DNA of 64,000 nt from Nicotiana tabacum. Taxonomy: Eukaryota > Streptophyta > Magnoliopsida > Solanales > Solanaceae. The notes below the pieces were generated by a model. It ran no database searches. It was not told the DNA's origin and saw only the letters and a list, made by a program, of their open reading frames with translations. The position numbers and the translations under genes were made by a program. Location of the stretch: contig NC_134084.1 of assembly GCF_000715075.1 (NCBI RefSeq), forward strand, positions 101,722,411-101,786,410, written 5' to 3'. Shown in pieces: positions 33,190 through 45,477 of this stretch (positions within the stretch are counted from its first letter, which is position 1; every line of letters starts with the position of its first letter).

Positions 33190-34470
33190 CATTGATCTCT
33201 AGGCCTCCCCTCCTCCTCCAAACGGGACAAGTGGTCCGCCACTAGGTTCTCACTACCTTTCCGGTCCACAATTTCTAGATTAAACTCTTGAAGTAATAAC
33301 ACCCATCGCATCAACCTTGCCTTGGAGTATTTATTTGTCATCAAGTACCTAAGGTCATCATGGTCGGTGTGCACTATGACCTTGGCCCCCATAAGATACG
33401 GCCGAAACTTTTCCATTGCAAACACTATGGCCAACAAGTCTTTCTCGGTAACCGTGTAGTTCCGTTGAGCCTCATTCATGGTCTTGCTTGCATATTACAC
33501 TGGATGAAATATCATGTTAACCTTTTGACCCAAGACAGCCCCAACCGCAACTTCACTTGCGTCACACATGAGCTCGAAAGGCAAGCTCCAATTTGGTGCG
33601 GTAATGATAGGGGTAGTGGTCAACTTAAGCTTGAGAAGCTCAAATGCTTGCATACATCCCTCATCGAACACAAACTTTGCATCCTTTTCTAGTAGCTTGC
33701 ACAAGGGATTTACCACCTTTGAAAAATCTTTTATAAACCTCCGGTAGAAGCCCACATGACCAAGAAAACTCTTCACCCCCTTGATGGAAATGGGGGGAGG
33801 AAGCCTTGAAGTCACCTCTATCTTGGCTTTGTCAACTTCAATCCCACGCTTTGAAACCTTGTTGCCCAACACTATGCCTTCCTCCACCATGAAGTGGCAT
33901 TTTTCCCAATTAAGTACGAGATTTGTGTCTTCACATCGGGCCAAAACTCTATCCAAATTTCCCAAACACTCTTCAAATGAATCTCCAACCACACTGAAAT
34001 CGTCCATGAATACCTCCAAAATATCTTCCACCATGTCGGTGAAAATAGCCATCATAGATCGTTGGAATGTCGTCGGTTCATTACACAACCTGAACGGCAT
34101 TCGAGAGAAAGTGAAGGTTCCATATGAACAAGTAAAGGTGGTCTTCTCCTGGTCCTCTGGAGCGATTAAGATTTGATTATACCCCGAGTATCCATCCAAA
34201 AAGCAATAAAAGGCACGCCCCGCAAGGCGATCAAACATTTGGTCAAGGAATGGCAATGGGAAGTGATCCTTGCGGGTCACCTTGTTCAGCTTCCGGTGGT
34301 CCATACATACCCTCCATCCGGTAACTTTCCGAGTGGGAATAAGTTCATTGTTGTAATTTGTTGCCACAGTCATACCACCCTTTTTTGGTACACATTGCAC
34401 CGGAGAAGTCCACGAGCTATCGAAAATGGGGTACACAACCCCGACATCCAACCACTTGATTACTTCTTTT
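33190..34470 (-). pseudogene. B: reverse transcriptase and RNase H
   Basis: RT is open from the fingers to the connection: CVPKKGGMTV, WRVCMDHRKLNK, FLDGYSGYNQI and the catalytic FMDD (about 34010-33996) are present. The usual FGLCNAPATFQ motif reads FRLCNEPTTFQ, so some core residues have changed. RNase H holds MCDASEVAVGAVLGQ and [15 protein letters not shown] at about 33495 splits RNase H (Tyr expected), and the frame is lost near 33210. Confidence 0.9.
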
Positions 34471-36018
34471 TTCACCACCTCTTGTATTGCCTCGTTCAAT
34501 CTTCTTTGATTCTCCAAGGAATGTTTTGCATCATCCTCCAAGATAATTTTGTGCATACAGAATGCGGGGCTTATTCCTTGAATGTCAGCCAAAGTCCATC
34601 CAATTGCCCTTTTTCGCCTTTGAAGCACCGCCAAAGTGGCCTCAACATGCATGTTAGTTAGGCAAGAAGAAAGAATAACTAGGAAAGTAGAATTTGAGCC
34701 CAAGAACTCATACCTAAGGTGTGGAGGCAGTGGTTTCAACTCTAACACCGATGGCTCATCAATTGATGGTTTTGTTGGTGGAGTTTTCCAGTTTTCAAGA
34801 TCCAAAGACAATTTTCTAGGCTCATAGGAATAAGAGCCCATCCCATGTAAGGCATTCACGCACTCCACTCTGCTTGCATCATCATTGACATCAAGATTTA
34901 ATAGCACGACCTCAAGGGGGTCGTCCACGTTGATCATAGCACTAGTGTCATCCACAATCATAGTTGTGACAATGTCTACAAATGAGCACACCTCGGTGCT
35001 ATTGGGTTGCTTCATAGATTTGCAAACATGAAAAATGACATTTTCATCTCCCACTCAGAAAATAAGCTCACCCGCTTCAACATCAACCAATGCCTTCCCC
35101 GTCGCAAGGAAAGGCCTCCCTAGAATGATTGGGACCTCATAGTCCACTTCACAGTCCAAAATCACAAAGTCAATTGGCAATATGAATTTGTCCACCCGGA
35201 CAAGGACGTCATCAATAATGCCCAAAGGTCACTTCATTGATCGATCCGCCATTTGTAACCTCATAGAAGTCGGTCTAGGTTGCCCAATACCCAAAGTTTT
35301 GAAAACTGAGTAAGGCATCAGATTGATACTAGCTCCCAAGTCACATAAAGCCTTGGCAAAATCTGCACTCCAATGGTGCAAGGAATGGTGAAAGCACCGG
35401 GATCCTCAAGCTTCGGGGCCATTAAATGCACTATAGCACTAACTTGGTGAGTTATCTTTTTAGTTTCACAATCCATAGAATGCTTCTTTGTGACCAAGTC
35501 TTTCATGAACTTTGCATAGCCCGACATTTGTTCAAGAGCCTCCACCATAGGCACATTGAGGGACAAGCTCTTCATCATATCAATAAACTTTTTGAACTGA
35601 TTATCATTTCTCTGCTTTGCGAGCTTTTGAGGATAAGTTGGAGGTGGCCTTGGCAAAGGAGCCTTGGCTTTTGGTACAACCGACTCTGGCATGTCAATCA
35701 CGTGTTCCCTAGACGGGTTTACGGCATCTTGAGTTTCCACCTCGGCCTCATTAATGTCAATCCACACGTCATTGTTCACATTGTCATCAACCACATCTTC
35801 AACTACCAAAGGAACTTCATCTTCTTGCAACTCATCATCATCATCCACAACTTACTTTTGTTCGAGGCATTCACATCACCGCCTCTCCCACTTCTTGTTG
35901 TAACAGCCATAACATGATTGTTCCCACCCTTCGGGTTCATTACCGCATCACTTGGTAGAGCACCCTTCGGGCGAGTATTCAATAACTGAGAGATTTGGCC
36001 TAATTGCACCTCCAAGTT
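34471..36018 (-). pseudogene. B: protease and linker
   Basis: Frame breaks near 35850 (in the acidic linker after GGDVNAS) and near 35366, just before the DLGAS active-site loop, which is readable in the next frame together with [14 protein letters not shown] and [10 protein letters not shown]. Another stop lies near 35238, and a TGA at about 35057 stands where A has an Arg codon CGA. The linker LELKPLPPHLRYEFLG leads into RT. Confidence 0.85.
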
Positions 36019-37507
36019 TCAGATAGAGGTATTGTGAGAAGCCAATTGTGCGTCAGAATCCGCATTCTTCTTCATCATGTGCTCGAACAGCATTTCATAT
36101 CTACCCATATCATTACCCGAAGAACTAGGACCTTGAGATGGAAATGGGGGTGAATTGTTCGGTTGTTGGTACATTGGGGGCTTTTGAAAGTCTTGCCCCC
36201 GGTTCCCTTGGTTTCCATTATTCCATCCTCCTTGGTTATTATTGCCACCCCAATTATTGTTGTTACCATTCCAATTCCCTTGATTGCCTTGATTGTTGTT
36301 CTGATTACCCCAGTTGTTGTTTTGGATGTTGTTCCCCCAATTACCACTGTTTTGTTGTTGGTTGCCCCAATTTCCTTGAGATCGCCACTGTTGTTGGTTG
36401 GAAGAGTTGCCCCGTTGGCCTTGATAGTTGTTGACATATTGAACCTCTTCACTTTGGTCATCATAACCATCATTTTGAAACCCATCACATGCATCATCAT
36501 ATTGCTCATAATTCCCTTGGTTTTGTTGCCTTCTTTGCCTTCTCTTGTTGACAAGCATACTTACACCCTCCATGGCATTCACTTGGCAAGGATTTTGAAC
36601 TTGTTGCAACTATGCCTTAGCAATTGCTTCATGGTAGTCGTCAACTCCGCTATAGCTTGCCCATGGTCATGTAATTCCTTATGCAAATGAATAACCGTAG
36701 GGTCACCTTGAGGCACATTGGCTCTACTTTGCCATACAGAAGAAGTGTCAGCCATCTCATCAAGTACATCACATGCCTCATCATACGACAGCTTCATAAA
36801 GTTGCCCTGGCAAGTTAGTTCACTATGCATTGATTTGTTGTATTGATGCCCCAATAGAAGGTTTGTTGTATCATAGCCTCGGACATATCATTGTTGGGGA
36901 ATTCCTTCACCATTGTTCTATACTGCTCCCAAATCTCATGCAAAGGTTTCATGGGCTCCAATATCTCATCTCAAAGTGTCGCCATATGCCCGGGTGAAAA
37001 GAATTTAGCAATGAATTTATCCGCCAACTCATCCCAAGTTGTGATGGAATGGTTGGGAAGTCTCTCAAGCCAATCTAATGCCTTCCCACGAAGTAAGAAT
37101 GGGAAAAGTCTCAACCTAAGAGCATCCTCGGACACATTTGTCTATTTGCTCCCCCAGCATGTATCCATGAACCCCTTGAGATATTTGTATGCATTTTAAT
37201 CCGCAACGACCGTGAAGTACCCACGCTGTTCAAGTAAGGTCAACATCACATTGGTTATCTGAAAGTTGCCTGCCCAGATTCTGGGTGGGATAATAGCACT
37301 TTCATAACCCTGGTTCGGAAGTACTCTGGGAGCCACTCTTGGAGGTGGTGGAGGAGGGTCTGGAATATTGTCATTTGGATTAGCATTGGCATTGCGGCCT
37401 CTACGTTGTCCTTGAGGTACAAAAGGCACCTCATCTTATTCAACATCATCTACCTCCTCCCCCACAATCACATTTCCAAGAGGGTCATTTGCGTTGTTCC
37501 ATGCCAT
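36019..37507 (-). pseudogene. B: gag
   Basis: Starts at the ATG at 37507-37505 (MAWNNANDPLGNV), about 95 bp after the primer-binding site. Capsid core text QITNVMLTLLEQRGYF and ALDWLERLPNHSITTWDELA is complete here, unlike A. Stops at codon 24 (TAA) and near 37198, 37144 and 36972, plus single-base shifts near 36805 and 36620, break it. The C-terminal region is an Asn/Gln/Gly-rich tract (about 36440-36190) with no clear zinc knuckle. It ends at a TGA (36019-36021) shared with A. Confidence 0.87.
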
Positions 37508-37601
37508 TTTAGTACCTGAGTAGTGACACAAACAAGTAAGCAACAAAGAAGGAAAGAAGAACAATACACAAAACAAACTAAATAGAGAGCCAAAACCGTT
37601 A

Positions 37602-37621
37602 GCTCCCTGGAAACGGCGCCA
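37602..37621 (-). other. B: primer-binding site
   Basis: The minus strand reads TGGCGCCGTTTCCAGGGAGC five bases inside the LTR. Athila type, with two differences from the GTTGCCGGGG form in its 3' half. Confidence 0.87.
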
Positions 37622-37626
37622 AAAAG

Positions 37627-39128
37627 TGATTGCAGCCTACTCCGCACCACTAATAAGTAGCGAGAGAGGGTCGCAATAGCGTTTACCCAATTTTGGGTCG
37701 GGATCGATTTCCACAGAGAGCTAGAAATTGAGTGGTGTATCTATTTAGCTTAGGATTGCGCAGAGTTCCAAACTGCACTTCTCATAATTTTTGGGGTTTT
37801 CTTTTAATTCTACTTTTAACAAACTACAAATTGTAAATTAAGCTAAGAGTTAAATGCCACGGGTTGTTCAAATAGTTAAAGGCACTAGGGTAGTGACATC
37901 CTCCTAGGTGGTCAATTGACGGGTACTTGAAACTGAGGCACAATTGACATGATTGGGGAGTATGATATAACCGTTGCACTACTTTACCCACTCTACACCT
38001 CTCAGTGGTTCAAGTGATTTTTTCCAATTGACTTTCTCAAGACCAATTGGGTATGCAAATTTGCACAAGCAACTTAGGGTTCAAGTCGGGTATTACTCTC
38101 TCGAGGTTTAACCCTTTTATTGGGGCTATCAATCTCTTAAGTATGCCCCAATATCTTATTGGATCAATTTCGGAGACTTAGGCTCTCTTTATCAAGAAGA
38201 GCCCTAGTCAACTAAACACAAACTAGTGTTTGCAACCACTAATTCAGCAATTAACCATGAAATTGACCCAAATATCAAACACTCATAGTCAATTTAGCCC
38301 TAAAATGCAAAACCCATCAATTACCCACACTAGGGTTGAGCCACAACCCTAGCTATGGGGTCTAGCTACTCATATTCAAAGAAGAAAAATAAGAAATAGA
38401 TGAAGATAAACACATATTAATTAATTGCTAATTTAAATACAAAGATTCAATGATGAAAAGTTAGTAAAATTGCCCAAAATGGCTACAAGAGTCGTTCCCA
38501 CGAGCGCAGCTGCTTCTAAACTTTATCTCCTAACCTAAAAATGGAAAAAAGGTTCTATTTATACTAAGCTGAAAAATTTGGACAAAAATGCCCATGCGGG
38601 GTTAGTGCGGATCGCACAGAATGGACTGTGACTGCACTAGGACTCTTGGCTTCAAAATCCAGCTCTTTGAACTCAGGCTCCACGGACTGTACAGAATGGA
38701 TTGCGGCCGCAGTGACTTCTAGTACGGTCCGCACAAAGTGGACTGCGGACCGCATTGGCTTGAACACTCCAACTTTAACTTCTCTGAATCTTGGCTTTGT
38801 GTACCGCACATAATGGTAGTGCGGTCTCATGGAATCAAGTGCGGCCGCATTGCCTTTTAGCCTGAAAAACCTGCTCTCTGAACCTCCTAGTGCGGACCGC
38901 ACAGAATGGTGTGCGGCCACACTGGACCTATTTTGCCTAAGCTTGTCTTGTCTTTGGCACTTGTGCAGGTTTCACTCTTTTTGAGCTGATCTTTGACATC
39001 TTGTCACTTTGTTGATCAAACCTGCAATCGAGCACAACTTATGAGCTTTTTGGGACTATTTTGTATGAATATTTAACCAAAGCATAAGCAAGAAGGAGTA
39101 TAAAATGCGTCAAAATCCCTAGTTATCA
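37627..39128 (-). repeat. B: 5' LTR (1502 bp)
   Basis: Minus-strand ends TGATAACTAGGG (39128) and GGCTGCAATCA (37627). Directly abuts the resumed RT frame of D on its right. Contains the promoter elements listed separately; no gene. Confidence 0.93.
38556..38922 (-). promoter_or_regulatory. B: 5' LTR TATA box and dyad array
   Basis: TATAAATA at 38556-38563, first GCGG box 44 bp upstream at 38607, then five or six pairs to 38922. The pair at 38890-38918 has GCGGACCGC, 12 bp and GCGGCCAC. This LTR would drive B. Confidence 0.72.
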
Positions 39129-39133
39129 ATATA
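39129..39133. repeat. B: target-site duplication, right arm (ATATA)
   Basis: Matches 14089-14093 except at one base, and restores D's reading frame when one copy is removed. Confidence 0.87.
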
Positions 39134-40280
39134 CTGACGAGTAAAAAAGAAGTACAGAGACTGACAGGAAGAATAACTGCTCTGGGAAGGTTTATTTCCA
39201 AGTCATCAAAAAAATACTTCAGGTTCTTTTCAGCCCTAAAAAAGCAAGATCAATTTGAATGGACTAAAGAATGTCAACAGACGCTTAAAAATTTGAAAGT
39301 ATACTTGTCAAATCCATCGTTGCTCGCAAAAACAAAAGATGGGGAGATACTACTCATCTACCTTGTTGTTTCAGAAGTGGCGGTAAGTGTTGTGTTAGTT
39401 CGAGAGGACCAAGGTAAACAATCTCCGATTTAAAATGTTAGCAAATCATTATTAGATGCTGAGACTCGATATCCTCATCTAGAAAAACTTGCACTTGCGT
39501 TAGTTATGGCATCTAGGAAGTTAAGGCCTTATTTTTAATGTCATCCTATCTTTGTAGTAACTGCCTACCCCTTACATAATATACTACATAAGCAAGAATT
39601 ATTAGGTAGACTAGCCAAATGGGCTATAGAGCTAAGCGAATATGACATAACATATCAACCAAGAACTTCAATAAAGTCATAAGTTTTAGCAGATTTTGTG
39701 GCAGATTTAGTCAAGGGATACAACTAAAAGCAGGAAAAAAAACTACAGGTATTTAACGGGTCTAATCGAGGTACTTGGACCTTATTTACTGATGGTTCAT
39801 CGAATGTAAAAGGAGCAGGTGTAGGCATTGTTTTGGTACCACCTACGGGAGAAACCATACGACAAGCCATAAAATGTCATCCTATTACTAACAATAAGGC
39901 AGACTATGAAGTTGTGATTGCAAGTATAGAATTGGCACGAGAACTCGGTATAGAACAGGTCGTAATCAAAAGTGATTCACAACTTACAGTTAACCAAATG
40001 CTAGGGACTTATATAGCTAGAGAGGCAAGGATGCAACAATACTTGGAAAAGGCACAGGATTTAGTCAGGCAATTCCAAACTTGGAAAGTCATGCAAATAC
40101 CAAGAGAAGAAAATGCCGAGGCTGATGCTTTAGCTAATCTCTCATCCGCCACGAAAGTAACAAATGAAGAAAATGCTTCTGTGATACATTTGTTTCATTC
40201 AATGCTTGACCAAGATAAAAACGAGGTAAATTACAATAATTTAACTTGGGATTGGAGAAATGAAATTGTCAATTTTTTAT
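39129..40280 (+). pseudogene. D: end of RT, RNase H and second (archaeal-type) RNase H
   Basis: Continues D's RT after B: LTGRITALGRFISKSS and EWTKECQQTLKNLK are the RT thumb/connection, then the first RNase H (ETRYPHLEKLALALVMASRK, GRLAKWAIELSEYD). A second RNase H begins at FTDGSSNVKGAGVGIV (about 39785) and runs to ENAEADALANLSS. Two RNase H domains in a row are the hallmark of Tat elements. Stops lie near 39432, 39538, 39680, 39727 and 40280, several at Gln-like positions. Confidence 0.88.
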
Positions 40281-41487
40281 AGTATGGAATACTTCCAGAG
40301 GATAAGAAAAAAGCTCAGGCACTTCACAAAAAAGTTCCTCGCTACTGTTTAAATCAAGGCAATCTTTATCGAAAAATGTTCGGTGATCCTCTAGCAAGAT
40401 GTCTCGGGCCTTCAAAAACAGAATACGTGATGAGAGAAATACACGAGGGACATTGTGGAAATCATGTTGGAGGAAGATCTTTGGTAAAAACCATGACTAG
40501 AGCCGGTTGTTATTTTCCAAAAATGGAAGAAGACGCAGAAAATTTTGTGGCAAAATGTGACAAGTGTCAAAGATATGGTAACAACATGCATCGACCAGCT
40601 GAATTATTACATCCGGTCATTGCACCATAGCCTTTTATGAAGTGGGGGATGGATATCGTAGGTCCACTACCATAAGCCAAAGGCAAGGTAAGATTTTTAT
40701 TAGTGATCACTGACTATTTTACTAAGTGGGTAGAACCGGGAGCTTTCAATCAGGTACGAGAAAAAGAGGTCAGAGACTTCATCTGTAGGATTATCATATG
40801 CCGGTTTGGGGTATCGAAGGAAATCGTATGTGATAACGGCCCACAATTTATAGGTTCACAAATCATAGAATATTTTCAAAGTTGGTGAATTAGAAGGATT
40901 ACTTCAACTCCTTACCATCTAGTGGGTAATGGACAAGCTGAATCAACAAATAAAGTCATTATCAACAACTTGAAGAAAAGACTGGAAGATCTAAAGGCAA
41001 TTGGCCAGAGGTACTACCTGGAGTCTTATGGGCTTACCAAACAACAGCAAAAACAAGTATGGGAGAAACATCATTTTCACTTGTATACGGAGCTGAAGCC
41101 TTAATTCTAGTCGAGATAGGGGAACCAAGTACGAGATATACACAAGCTACCGAGGAATCGAATGAAGAAGAGACACGAGAAAACCTAGATTTACTTGAAG
41201 AAAGGAGGGAAGCTATATTAATAAGGATGGCAGCAGAAAAACAAGTTATGGAGCAGTATTACAATCGGAAAGCTCGTCTCAGATACTTCAAGATTGGGGA
41301 CTACGTACTCAAGAAAGTTTTCCAATCCATGAGGGCAGCCAATGCAGGAAAGTTAAGTCCAACTTGGGAAGGACCTTATAAGATTCATGGTATCACAGGA
41401 AAAGGAGCATACGAGCTTGAAACATTGGATGGCAAGATTCTACCTTCAAATTGGAATGTTGTTCATCTAAAGAGATACTACTTCTAA
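40281..41487 (+). pseudogene. D: integrase
   Basis: The zinc region (HEGHCGNHVGGRS, then CDKCQRYG) and the catalytic residues in WGMDIVGPL, VCDNGPQF and GQAESTNK are present. Stops near 40630, 40672 and 40887, and a frameshift near 41000, break it. The C-terminal part, GETSFSLVYGAEAL to VVHLKRYYF, is open from 41059 to the normal end at 41487. Confidence 0.88.
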
Positions 41488-42651
41488 GGAAAGGAAATAC
41501 CCAGGGGCAGGTATCCTCGCTAACGATTTTTATTTTTGAATTATGAAACTTTTACTAACGATTTTAGATGATAGGCAAAAAGCTAGCCTGCACTAAATGA
41601 TGAATTATGACCTGAAAGACACATGGAAAGAACATAATTCCCGGTCTAGGGTTACAACTATTCTGATGGAAATTTAAATGGGTTAAGCAGTCTTCATCTA
41701 AAATCGTACCTCCGAGTCCTGTATGTTTTTCATTTTTAGGAAAAGGACTGCATGGAAGGAATAATCAAGTGCTCGAGATTGCATACTTCAAAGCTCAAAC
41801 ACTTGGGGGACTATATAATATACATATGATATATGTACAAGGAAGGCAAAGAAGACTGAAAACAATTAAATTTCAAGTCAAGCCTAAAAGTCTATTCATC
41901 AAATATCAAGTTCAGAGCAAAGTCACGAGCCAATAACACAAGTCTGATAAAAAAAACTTGTGAAGAGTACACTCGTGGATATAGATTTCAAAATCTTACG
42001 ATGTTTAGGTTAAAGGAAGTATTTAGCCATGGGTCATAAAGAAACCCTTGGATTTTCTTTCTTTTTTTTTGCAAATCTGTTGTAAAGAAAACAATTACGG
42101 AAGAGTAATATAAGATATTTAAATACATGTAAGATATTATTTAAACTTGACAAAGTTCGAATGAAAACTTTATCAAAGTTATTTCAAGAAACATGTGTGT
42201 TCCTATTTCTTTTTTTGTATGCTTACACCATTATGAAGTTGAGACGTCTTCTTCATTAAGTGTCGAATATAAAAGGGCCCTCTTTTATAAATTCATCATT
42301 GATTCAAAGATCCATGAAGTTAATAAAGCATTTCTAAAAATAAAAAAAGTCAAAAGGGTAAGACAAAAACCCACAAATTAAAAAGCAAGACCTTGGACTT
42401 ATAAAAAACAAGGCAAAAAGAGTAAAACAGATACTCGAGAGAATTGAGTTGAAACGAAAACTTTATAATATTAAGTTTAAACTAAGTATGAACTTAGTCA
42501 TAAACTGATTATCATTTTTTACAAAAAGCCCCGAAAAGACCTGGGGACTTGCTATTACCAAAAACATAACCCCCAAAATGGGACCAGGGGTAATACCACA
42601 TATTCCACCAAAAAGAAAAAAAAGAAGCCAAACTTCATAAGTAAACTTTCA
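41488..42651 (+). other. D: spacer between integrase and antisense ORF
   Basis: AT-rich, no gene. It holds two runs resembling polypurine tracts on the plus strand, ACTTGGGGGACT near 41801-41813 and GACCTGGGGACTTG near 42538-42551. Because D's LTR start cannot be seen in this window, I cannot say which, if either, primes plus-strand synthesis. Confidence 0.6.
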
Positions 42652-45283
42652 CTATGGAGTAGAAGAAGAGTCTAAAATGGTATCATCAATAACAGAAGGC
42701 TCGATTTGGTCTGAAGGAGCTGGGACATCCACCGCACCAGGGTTAGCTTCAACGTACTCGGGAGTATCGACCACGGGAGAAGAAAAACTTTGGCCTTGCT
42801 GAGTTTTCTCAATGGTTTCTTTTATCTTAGCTAACTCAGCGTCCAAGTTAAAACCCTCTTGGCTAGCCTCCACAAGGGTATCATGGCGCGTGTTCAAAAT
42901 AGCCCAACTCACTTCAACAGCAGCTTTGTCCTTAAAAGCCTCGTAGTCTCTTTCCCATTGATTACTTTCACTCTTGAGCTCCTCCCTCTCAGCCAAAGCA
43001 GCATCATAAGAAGATTGCAAAGGGGCAAGTGAACTCTCCAAAAACTTAACCTTGTCAGAAGAAAATTGGAGATCTTCTTGGGCCTGCGTGAGGGTCTGAA
43101 CAAGCTCACCAGCATAAACTTCTTTCGCATTTAGCAAAGCTTTAAGGCCTCTGATCTCTTCAGTAGCTTTGGAGAGTTGTTCAGGAAAAAAAAGATTCAA
43201 GGAAATTCTTATCCTTACCCGCTTGGTTGGAAGAAGCTTTTTCAACTGCCAATTCCGATGCCATGACACTTAACTGCTGCTCTAAGGTACATTTGTTTTC
43301 TTCTAAAACTTCCATTTCAAGCTGAAGACTGTCATGCTACTCTTTCTAGTTGTCTTCCTCGGTCTGGTAATCATGCATCAATTGTTCCGTCTGGGAAACC
43401 CTTTTTATCATCTCTATGCCGACGAGATTATCTAAAAAAAGGGAATACATAAGAATCTTAGTAAAAGGAAAATGATATATAATATGAAAATAAATTTAAA
43501 CCTTCAATGATGATTGCACGATATCATTCATCCAAGTCAGAGAACTATGACTTTCCAGCTTGGATTTTTCAACTGGACCAATCAGGAGTTTCAACCACAC
43601 GTCAGCTTGATCTGACTTCTTTAGAAGATTACCTTTGGCAGGGACCTCAATGGTAATTTGTTTCATCACTCTACCTCCATTTGAAGAACCAACTTCGGTT
43701 CGAGAAACATTAGTAGCGGGGACTGTAGAGGAAGTCATAATGGCTTGAGGCGGAGCAGAAATAGTAGTAGTAAAAACTGGCAAAAAACGTTCCATAGGGA
43801 CAGACACTGGAAAGGAGGCAAGAGGTACTTCATCAGACACCAAATCAAAATTTTCACTATCAAACCCACGTTAAAAAAGTTGTTCATCAGAGTCACGAGC
43901 TGCCGCAGGAGTATCATCATCAGAACTCACTAAGGTTGATTCAACAGGCTCGGTCGCGGGAATAGAAAAGGGAGGAGTAGCTTCGTCATCTGAAAAGACG
44001 CGTCTTCTGGCCCACGGCCTTCTAACCAAAGAACTTCCATCATGTTCCTCTTCCTCCTTACAATCCTGGGACGCATCAGCTTTCCTTTTCGATGAAGAAC
44101 TCAAGATTATCTCCCGAGCTCTTGCCAAAGAAACCCCAGAAGCCACTATTGACTCGTCATTTAAACCACGAATAGGAAACCCTGATAAAAAGAAGGGTTA
44201 AAAATATTCTAAAGGAAAGATAGACAAAAATAGAAAGGGAAAAAGGTAAAGTTTTTACCATGAGTTTTAGCCTTCCAACCAAACCTGTTTGAAAGGTATT
44301 CTAAGATCTAACCTCCATCGGAGCAATAGTCAACAACTTCTCTACCCAACCACGAAAATTGGGAAGCTCTTCAACAGTTCCCATGGTTGCTAAAAAAAGA
44401 GAAAGTGAAATAGTCACGGGAAAAACAAACCCTTTCAAAACGAAAAAAGGGGGGGAAGAGAAGAGAGAAAGTTGTAAAGTAAACTTACGTACAAAATTTC
44501 ACTTTTCAGGGAATGATATATTTTCTTCACCTACAAAACCTACAGTAGGAGCAACAACAAATCAGGCATACCAGCCACAGTCCTTGTCATCCTCGGGGCT
44601 GACTAAAACCCTCTTACTCCTCGCCACCAAAGTAGAGGTGGATCAAATGAAAGAAGGTAAAAGGAAATTGAGTTAAGTTAGCTAAGTAACTTAGACAAGC
44701 AACAAACCTCCACACAATGGAGCCAAATTTTCCTAGACAAACATTGAAAAATGACAGAACTCGATGATAACAAGATCATTGGGAGGTCTAAAATTCAGTG
44801 TAAACGGATACGTATACACGAAAGAAAATCCAGTCATGTAGGATGTGATCCTTTGATTTGCATTAGAAATTATGATTGGGAAGTCAAATTTCAAATGGCA
44901 ATCTCTACGGACAACAGAGATTAAACCTTCGGTAATTTGAGAAGGGTAAACATCAGCACGATCAAGAGAGAACATAGAAGAAACCTGATTCCTAATCGGT
45001 TCTTTATCAGTGTAAAAAGAAAGTTCAGAGGGGACAATTTCATCTACTAAGGGTTCACTAACTGGTTCATTAGAGTCTCTACTTCTAGAAGAAGATCTAC
45101 GTGGAAGAGAATCCCTAGTTATAGAAGAAGAAGGAGGGGTAGAACTAAGTGGAGGTAAAGAAGCACCTCGTATAGATGATGATCCTAAACTGTGTAATCT
45201 TCCCCCTCTTCTGCTTCTAACAGGAGCAAGGGAAGTTCATCAACAATAGGAACTCTTCGGGGATTAGGGTTCGAAGAAGACAT
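42652..45283 (-). pseudogene. D: antisense ORF after pol (Tat aORF type), broken
   Basis: Runs opposite to gag-pol. The ATG at 45283-45281 (MSSSNPNPRRVPIV) is followed by a one-base shift near 45232, then a Ser/Arg-rich leader and a globular part (RADVYPSQITEGLISVV, YMTGFSFVYTYPFTLNF). The frame is lost after about 44733; further pieces lie at 44146-43871 (acidic, Lys/Arg-rich, a possible nuclear signal at KRKADASQ), 43843-43496 and 43269-42652. The last is a long heptad-rich coiled coil (LSKATEEIRGLKALLNAKE) ending in an acidic tail. Tat elements are known to carry extra ORFs after pol, some antisense; this fits. It might be spliced; I cannot fix exon borders. Function unknown. Confidence 0.7.
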
Positions 45284-45358
45284 GGTTGTACGAGGAAGAA
45301 AACAAGAATGAATATTCAAAGATAGGAAACTTTTACGAGAAAGACAAGACAAAGGTTA

Positions 45359-45366
45359 TATTTATA
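45359..45366 (-). promoter_or_regulatory. D: TATA box for the antisense ORF
   Basis: TATAAATA on the minus strand, about 76 bp upstream of the antisense ATG at 45283, a good distance for a short leader. The same octamer serves the LTRs of A and B. The interval 45367-45477 has no other feature. Confidence 0.55.
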
Positions 45367-45477
45367 CTCAGAAGCAACCGTCAAACAAAAAAGGTAATGA
45401 TGGGAATGTCATAATGAAAGCTGTCACTTCGTGATTGATATAGTCACAAAAAAGCCCGAAAAGACGTTGAAGGGTTG

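Larger units (their letters stand above)
14094..39128 (-). mobile_element. Element B: Athila-lineage retrotransposon, interrupted by C
   Basis: Bounded by LTRs at 14094-15593 and 37627-39128, by five-base duplications, and by the seamless join of D's RT across it. Removing C and one duplication arm leaves about 13.9 kb, normal for a full Athila element. Order on the minus strand: 5' LTR, primer-binding site, gag, protease, RT, RNase H, integrase, promoter-like spacer, ORF3, long 3' non-coding region, polypurine tract, 3' LTR. Closely related to A but a different subfamily. Each coding unit carries stops or frameshifts; integrase is the best preserved. Confidence 0.93.

Noticed and set aside
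41801..42551. GGGGGACT runs as the start of D's 3' LTR
   Set aside because: A similar run also lies inside both LTR fragments (10766 and 45625), and the 5' LTR's left end is off-window, so the LTR start cannot be assigned.
42652..45283. The antisense coiled-coil ORF as a captured or resident host gene
   Set aside because: It lies inside D, where Tat elements are known to carry extra ORFs, and shows the same decay as D.
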